Assembly (NCBI GenBank): GCA_036362985.1
Contig: JAYGXS010000004.1
Location: 12,963,239-13,027,238, forward strand
DNA length: 64,000 nt
Source: Ligula intestinalis
Lineage: Eukaryota > Platyhelminthes > Cestoda > Diphyllobothriidea > Diphyllobothriidae
Reading direction: 5' to 3'
Every line of letters starts with the position of its first letter. Positions within the stretch are counted from its first letter, which is position 1. Shown in pieces: positions 57,004 through 64,000 of the stretch. The notes beneath the pieces were generated by a model. That model worked only from the letters and a program-made list of their open reading frames with translations, did not search any database and was not told the DNA's origin. The translations under genes and the position numbers were made by a program.

Positions 57004-60000
57004 AGAAGCCTCCGGTCCGAATGGCGTACCGTTTTAGAAGAAAAGCAGACCTACCGAGTCGTTGAAAAGTCAGTATGAGCCGCTGCCAGGTATCTGAATC
57101 CAGGAATTCGTGTAAGGAAGTACTCCTAGGACACGGCCATGATATACTGGTCTTCGAGTGCTGGCAATCGGGAAGCAGAATTGCACACTTTGCAGTCTCT
57201 ATGTCAAAATTGTCATAATTAACAAAAGCCAAACTCCCAAGAGTGACCAAATGATGTTGGAGATCTCGATCTATGGCCGCACAGTATGTTTACACAGTCA
57301 AACCATCCAAAAATTGATCGCAAAAGCTAAATTTCTTCTTTGTGGAGCCAATAGCAGTGCATATGCCTTAGTTAGTTTATTTAATTTAACTTTGAAAGGC
57401 CATCACTTCCTTTTATGTTTTAGATCATCACCTAAAAAAATACACCGCTAACTCGGCCAGTTTAGCATTTTTCGAAAGCACTAATTAAAAAGAAAAATTA
57501 TACTGAGACAGGTTTGATTTTCTGTCCTCCTGTGAAGGTCAGTGGAATGCTTTTTAATTTTGAATTTAAAATTAACAATCGACAAAGAAAAAAAACTGTG
57601 CTCGGATTTTCTGGCTTTTCGGTTTTTACTTCCGGTTTGGATAACAGAAGCTCAAACCCAGACTCCGGCCAATGATCGTTACTTTCAGGACCTTTCAAAC
57701 AGTAAATGGACCTGCTATGCTGTAGCCTGCGATTGTGAGTAGTGATTATCACAGGAAACGGTCATCCCGTTATCAATTTTCCTTGTCTCTATGTATTCTG
57801 CACAACTCTTGTTAGCTAAGTGACTGCTTGTTAGGGCTATAAAGTTGGGCCCATGCGTTCAAGCATACCTAATGACGTGGATGAACAACCGTCCCACACA
57901 AAGCTCACGAGCTTTCTAGCAAGCTAGGTGCAATTTAAGGAATAATACAAACGCATAGCTGTGATATTTCCTTATCCTTGGCATTGGTATACGATTTTGT
58001 GTGAGATACGCAAAGGTACAAAAAGAGAGCATTTATGGCTAATATCTAATATTTAAGGCCGCTGTGCAAAGAAGAGCACAGGAATTCGCGTAAAACGGGA
58101 AGGGAGATGATATTAATTTAATCAGTGCTACAGATGAGCGAGGCGATAAATTGGGACTGAGAAATGCATTGAGAATACTCGCATTTCTAGTATACATTTA
58201 TTTTACTAACCCAATGTGGTGCTAGGACATAGGCGTGATATTCAATATCCAAATTAGGAGTGTTTAAACGAGTGGAAAAGAAAAAATTAAAGGTCATTGG
58301 TTAAAAAAGGTTGGAGTAGATAACACAGTCTGCGGGAGGCAAACGTAACCTTTAAACTTACCTTAACTCTAATCCCAAAACCTTACTCTTTTCCTTATCC
58401 TATTGTTTCATCCAGACCAAAACTTACAAAAGATTTCATCTCTGATGAACGGTTGGGAATTGGAGGATTTAACGCACACTTGAGGTTTTTTATTTATTTC
58501 ATTGGGTTGAATTGAGGCGCGAAATGTTGTTAACTAGAATTTACTTCCGTTCAGATCAGAATACTGGGAGAAAATAGAGGCGAAAATGGGCGAAATCCAG
58601 CGTTTGCTGATATCCGAGGAATTTTCTACGCTATTAAAGCTGCAGAAAAGAACTTCTCGTGTGTGAATGTTGCACTATAAGAACACATTCATGAAGAGCA
58701 AAACCTTTTTACTTATATCTGTTCACAAAACGGAAAATTTTGTTTGGCCTCCATGAAATTGAGGTTAGAGTTAACAGGAGATAGCGCATTACTTTTTGGA
58801 AAAAAGAGCATAATGGGTTTCAAAAAATTATATTTTGAAAATCTACCAAGTTTTGTGCCATAGAATTGAGTAATAAACTTTGAGGTTGCTCTTTGCTATA
58901 CTCCAGATTAAATTTATATTTTACATTTGAGGGTTTGCAGGCAAGGAATGTATTTGAGAACTTTGTTAGGGCATAGCAACCAAATTAATTGTACAATCGA
59001 TATGAAGTTGGAGACAGTTAACATAACAAACATTTGACAGAGTTGTCACGGGACATTGCAAAAGTTTTTTTCAAAAATCGCCGTTGATATTATTGCCATT
59101 CTGCTGTGCATTTGTTATTGTAGAACTGAGCCTAGCGGTAACCAAATATGCTGAAAACTATTCCGTTTAAGATAAAACATTTAGCTCTTTCATTTATAAT
59201 AGAAGAGATATAGAAGGGATTTTTCATTTTGGTCTTGACTTAATCATCAAAAAAATTAGATTACGCAGACATCAGACGCAAAAAGATAAAAGTAAATCAT
59301 TTTTTCAAGAGTTAACTCTGCGTAGAATTTTTTAACATCAATCTTTAGCATATAAATTCGCGACTTTTGTATTGGACGTTCATTTTTCTCGGCAGTGAGT
59401 TTGTGGTGACTCACTCGACATAGGCTAGCATGTCCCAACGCTCGCCGCTGCTAACCGGTACTCCTGCACTCGGCAACAGCCAATCAGGTCGCTCAAAGCC
59501 TAGCCTTTCCCACCGGCGAATAGGGCGCAGGCACGCCTTGGTCGATGCAGTCTTTCCGGCCAATAACCTTTGAGGCAACCAGACACTGCCGTTCTTGTTG
59601 CTGCTACTGCTGCTGAATACCGGACTTGGACTGTGGCTAGCTCTCCTGCCGGTTGTAGGCTATCCGAGTCAATCTACTCTCATCTATTCTCCTCTTTTTG
59701 TGTACACAATACATTCTTCCTACTACTCGGGCCTTTGACGACTTCTCATCTGCACTAAGTTACCATGGTCTGAAGATCGCAGTAGCTGGGTTTAACCCGC
59801 TTAAACTCCTGCGATAAGTTCATATGATTTGGTGATTTTGAAACTATGACACACAATGACAGCTGCAAAGGAAAAAAATGGTTAAAAGCTGGTTATTTAC
59901 GTAAAAGCTTTTAAGGTTTATATTATTTTGAAGGATTTAGTAAGCACATAGAATGTAATCATTATTTATGGTCAACTGAATGAAGCCAGTGAAAATTGTA

Positions 60001-62429
60001 AAGTCATAATTAGAATTTCTTCCTAATCGAAATCCCAAAATAATTACAAAAATATTTGGTGGAAGGCAATTACGCTTAGTGTACAAACATTAGTACATTT
60101 ATAATCGCAGATGACAATTGAATTTAAATTTATTATCCACTGACCGGCATGTCCGCACGTGAGCTTACGAAATATCTTACTCCTGTGATCTCCCAATGGG
60201 TCAAGTCAAGCGTAGTTGTGGTTGCTTTAGTCTAACGCAATTCAGGCAATGTAAAAACGAAAGTAAAAACTAGAAATTCTCGTGAAAAACTATTGGCGTA
60301 TATACTCGAAATTTGGGCCGTTTGGCAACATACATAGATTACATTCCGCGTAATACGGAAGCACATATATATGAAAAACTTACAAAATGCTTATTTTCCA
60401 AAGAAATTTCAATTTTCCTGCTATATTTATAAGGTGTTTTTGTATAAACAGGCATCTTCTACAAGTAGAACTTAAGTTAACCTAGTACGCCCGATTTCCA
60501 CTTTTTCGGAATTTTCCACTTTGCTAAAAAAGCTGCTGTGTCTATTAAACGTTATATTCCTTTAAACATCACAACATGCTTTTTTGTGAAGAACGACCAT
60601 TAGTTAATTGTTGTAAGACTTTTGGGGCCGCAGCTTCGGTTGCGTTTGAGTAGTAGGGAGTTACTTATAAAAATCCTTGGATTTCATGCGCTAGTGAACC
60701 TACTGTATTTTTGAATTAAGCCCCTATTGCTCCTCCACCGGGGTGGAATCCAAGCCATTTATTTCTCCTTTCCGTATAAACATGGTCTTTCTTGTGAGGC
60801 AGAGGTCGTGGTCGAATCCTACTTTAGGGGCCCAGATCAGCATCTGAAAGCCCCATCCTTCTGTTATGTGGGACCGGGCATACTAAAGGGTATATAGTCT
60901 GAACAATACGAAAAGAAAATACATACTGATAAAAATAACGTTTATATAATGCAAAAACAGGAATAATTATTTGAAGAATTGAATGCTTGGCAACAGAAAA
61001 TCGCGCCATAATTACAATGTGCAATTGTGCAAATATTGGGAAATAAATTCACTAAAGATAACTTCTTAAGCCTAAAATCAGTTAACTGAAAAAGGTTAAC
61101 AAAAGTAAGGTATACTCGCTTAACTAAAAATAATCTAAAACTAAAACACAAATAGTTAACATAATAATGACCTGAACACTGAACCGAAAATTAAACTTGA
61201 ATAAAAATGAGTTAAATAAATTAACATCAAGTTGTTATACATGTTAATTAAAGATTTGTGCGGCACTTCGCGCCATGAGTTATATTAATCTACCTCCAGA
61301 ACGGTAAGTTGGACCTCAGGTAGGTTGAAGTAAAGGACCTCGTACCACCAAATTTTGTTTCAGGAACATCAAGAAACCCAATAAATTATGCATAAAATTA
61401 CGCAAAAACGTGCAAATTTGTCAGATGTAATAAAATATAAATAATTAAGAAATGCAAGTTTCTGCGTTTGTTTATGGCGCACTATTTGGATGCGAAAACA
61501 TGAGATTATATTCACAATTTCTGGGACCCAAAGTAGGAAAACACTTTTTGCAAGCACTATATCCGGGTCTATCTTGCTACTCAGCGTGCTACGAGGGCAA
61601 GGAGAGAGTGAAAAAAAAGCGTAGAAGAAGCGTCACAAACCTGGTACCACTGAAAACGTTTTATTGCACAAATTACTAAAACCTTCGGCACCACGCTTTT
61701 AAGCATATTGTGAAACTGATCGTGAATGGTTACTTTCAATAACTGTTTCAATGTTTCGGGCGCGAAATATAATGTAAGGGGAGGTTCTTTTTAAATCTAA
61801 GACAATTAGCGCTTGTTTAAAAAGTGTTTTTTTTTCATAACGAGAAGGGGAAATAAATGTTCGTTTCCAATTAGTTTTTCATCCTTAGTCGTCCATAGGC
61901 TGGTCATCGTTTAATGGTTGAAATCCAATCAGGTTAGTCATTGACCTGAATGGATTTTCAGTGGAGCAACAGGCCCGCACCACCGCCTGCGCATAATAGT
62001 CAACATAACACCGATTCGTCCGATCTAATTTTCGGAAATGCACAGAATTATTCGCCACTTTTAACGCAACTGTATGTCCGCTTCCTTCACCTCAAAAGTC
62101 ATGCTGTGGAATTCAGCTCCACGTTTTGGAAGACAGAATATGTTTGTGCAAAAATAACCCCGTTACGGGCCAGAAATAGGGAGTCGGACTGAAGTGTGAA
62201 GGGCGTTGTTAAAGTCTGCCTTCACTATAAGCTAATTCACGTACACGTCACCATCCTGTGCCCACCACGCTATGAGACATACGGGGGGCATTGCCACTCG
62301 CAAACATCGAAATGATATGAAATTCATTTTGATTGCTCACTCATTCATTGCTAGTATGCCGGCCAGAAAGCAATCAGGGAAAGCTGGGGAAACAACTGAT
62401 GAGACAAACCCCTCCCATCTGTATCTAAC
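57004..62429. other. Intergenic, 5.4 kb without a recognised gene
   Basis: AT-rich on both strands. Short frames show no domain. A GC-richer, CT-rich stretch at about 59430-59760 could be an old repeat or a regulatory region, but I cannot assign it. Confidence 0.5.
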
Positions 62430-62517
62430 AGCGGCAGAATACCGGCGAAACCCGTTTCAGGGCCTTTTAGCTATAACCTGGGCTATTCATGTGGTAAAGT
62501 TAAACCATCGATATATA
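62430..62517. repeat. Direct repeat, copy 1
   Basis: Shares agcggcagaata, tcagggc, ttttag, cctgggctatt and catcgat with 62767-62854, 250 bases on. No coding sequence is associated with either copy. Confidence 0.65.
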
Positions 62518-62766
62518 TACTACTATAGTCTGCCCGTTGGCAGCAAGTGCCCATTTCGCGGTGGTTGACAGGTTTCAGTCCAAATATCTACTTGCAATTT
62601 CGGCCAATGCCTAAAGACTTTAGTTATAATGACGTATACCTCATAAAAAATGATTTCTACGGAAAGAAAAAAGCTGAACTGTCAAAAGCGGTATATCAAC
62701 CGGACAGCAACCACGGAAAGCTCGGGGATCCACTAATGGGCCGGACCCGTTTGAGCTCTGTCAAGC

Positions 62767-62854
62767 AGCGGCAGAATAACGAGGAACCGCGTGTCAGGGC
62801 ATTTTAGTAAGTACCTGGGCTATTACTAAAGTAAGGTAACAACATCGATGTACA
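62767..62854. repeat. Direct repeat, copy 2
   Basis: Same orientation as 62430-62517, moderately diverged. The 250 bases between hold nothing recognised. Confidence 0.65.
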
Positions 62855-63180
62855 CGAGTTTAGCCTATGTTTGCCACTGCATAGCACAGCTGCAAATGTT
62901 TCGGTTCATCAGTGGCTCCCTCAGAATTCGCTGTCTGGCTTCTGGTAGCTACACTAGTTTTGTAACTGCGTTCTTTTTTAATTTCCGCATAAATCAATTT
63001 CAAACCTTAAGTTGATCATTATATTCAGCGGTGTACGGGGACAAATCGAAATTTGATTTAAAAAATATTTGGACTAAAGTCCATTAGCTCCTGTGGAATA
63101 ACCGCGTAACCGGCAATCAGCAGTATAATGTGTAATCGTTGACCATCCTGGTAGCACAGACGTCACAGATATATTAACTT

Positions 63181-63297
63181 TCCTTCTGCTTATGTATATT
63201 GTTAGCCACCTTGCGGTGTAAGCTCCAGTTTGAGCTCCAAAGGCGCCATGAACGGGCGAGTATAGCCTCTAACTGATTTTTGTAGGCCTATCTGCCA
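63181..63297. repeat. Direct repeat flanking a SINE, copy 1
   Basis: Shares tccttctgc, ggtgt, gagctccaaagg, ccatg-acgg, cctctaa and atctgcca with 63504-63620. Confidence 0.65.
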
Positions 63298-63334
63298 TTG
63301 TTCATTGCTGACTAAAAACTGGCAACACAGCCAG

Positions 63335-63485
63335 CTTTTGCCACAGTGTTTATATCGTTGGACTTCTAACTAACAAGATTGCGGGTTCGAAACTCGAGCG
63401 GGGTACCAATTTCTGGGGCAAAACTTGAGTTGATTATGATTACCTGACGACGGCTTATAAGGCAGAAATGGATATCCTAGGCTCA
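63335..63485 (+). repeat. tRNA-derived SINE copy, plus strand
   Basis: B box GGGTTCGAAACTC near 63384, then CTGACGA, CGGCTTATAAGGCA and GAAATGGAT. This is the same core as the copy at 15543, with a changed site after GAAA. It sits between the two direct repeats at 63181 and 63504. Confidence 0.65.
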
Positions 63486-63503
63486 GTTGTTTTTGTTAGT
63501 AAT

Positions 63504-63620
63504 GTCCTTCTGCCTATATCCTCATCTGCCTACCGGTGTGGGCTCGATTGCGAGCTCCAAAGGTACCATGGACGGAAGAATGCATCCTCTAAGTGGTCGC
63601 AGTACGCATCTCTGCCACAT
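63504..63620. repeat. Direct repeat flanking a SINE, copy 2
   Basis: Direct copy of 63181-63297. Confidence 0.65.
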
Positions 63621-63769
63621 ATGACTTTATCTAGTACTTATAGCGTCAGTACTGTGTATTAGTCAAAATTCGACTTTCTTCACAAACTCCGTGGGAATAG
63701 GCTTTTATGTGATGCATAAGAGGTAGCTTGACCCCAACGTGATGATGAGGCTCATGGCTCCCGTTGGGC

Positions 63770-63865
63770 CCCATAACTCAGGTGCTTAGAGCGTTGGTGG
63801 TACTGAAGCGATGTCCTTGATGCCGCGGGTTCAAATATCACCAAATTGTCGAGTTTTTCAAAAAT
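63770..63865 (+). repeat. tRNA-like sequence, probable SINE head
   Basis: A tRNA-like stretch with a GGTTCAAATAT B box at about 63827, followed by caccaaattg and a ggggcaaa segment like that after the B box at 63384. It has no full cloverleaf that I can fold, so it is read as a SINE rather than a tRNA gene. Confidence 0.4.
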
Positions 63866-64000
63866 GGGGCAAATGAATCAGCTGACTCAATTAAAACACA
63901 CAAGTCTTTCGTTTTGAGCCGCCACTGAACGCGTGGTCGCTTACTTGCAGCTTTGTTTGACAGTTCTAGCCAGGCTCACTCACATCATGGCTGATTTTTA

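Noticed and set aside
59430..59760. GC-richer stretch that could be a promoter
   Set aside because: No downstream gene or exon could be supported, so no regulatory call is made.
63335..63420. Possible tRNA gene
   Set aside because: It has a B box but no full cloverleaf or acceptor stem, and the SINE core follows; read as a SINE head.

Overview
This is a eukaryotic window. Its only host genes are two intact, intron-containing paralogues of the major vault protein (MVP), lying head to head in opposite orientation. Copy A runs on the minus strand from 30032 to 4203 and encodes 869 residues. Copy B runs on the plus strand from 44382 to 49416 and encodes 860 residues. Both have nine coding exons with identical intron phases, and exons 2 to 7 have identical lengths. 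Very short first introns (38 and 29 bases), RTE- and CR1-like non-LTR elements, Penelope-like elements and tRNA-derived SINEs together suggest a flatworm. My best guess is a large-genome tapeworm such as a diphyllobothriid, but that is inference. Nothing in the window is bacterial.

Layout: 1-1790 holds no recognisable gene. 1797-3720 is a decayed Penelope-like element (PLE). 4099-30032 is MVP copy A, spread over 26 kb because introns 2, 3, 5 and 7 are packed with repeats: PLE pieces, a 5'-truncated RTE, a near-complete CR1-like LINE, SINEs and two pogo/Tigger-like MITEs. 30033-44381 lies between the two 5' ends. It holds LINE fragments, a 400-base assembly gap, and a decayed Helitron (35105-43262) split by about 4.2 kb of LINE sequence. 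44382-49535 is the compact MVP copy B (5 kb). 50517-53816 is a full-length RTE retrotransposon with an uninterrupted 1037-residue ORF and a 14-base target-site duplication. 53817-64000 is AT-rich with dispersed repeats and no recognised gene.

Together: the two MVP genes would make subunits of the same ribonucleoprotein shell, the vault. By eye their proteins differ at about 30% of positions in exons 2-3 but only about 10% from exon 4 onward, with an abrupt change, and intron 4 is still alignable along its length. That pattern suggests gene conversion over the 3' part of the genes. The other recurring theme is hammerhead-ribozyme-like cores (CUGANGA, a stem, then GAAA). They recur inside the tRNA-derived SINE family, in the terminal repeats of one PLE family (with a compensatory base-pair change) and near the 3' end of another PLE. 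These are predictions from sequence only.
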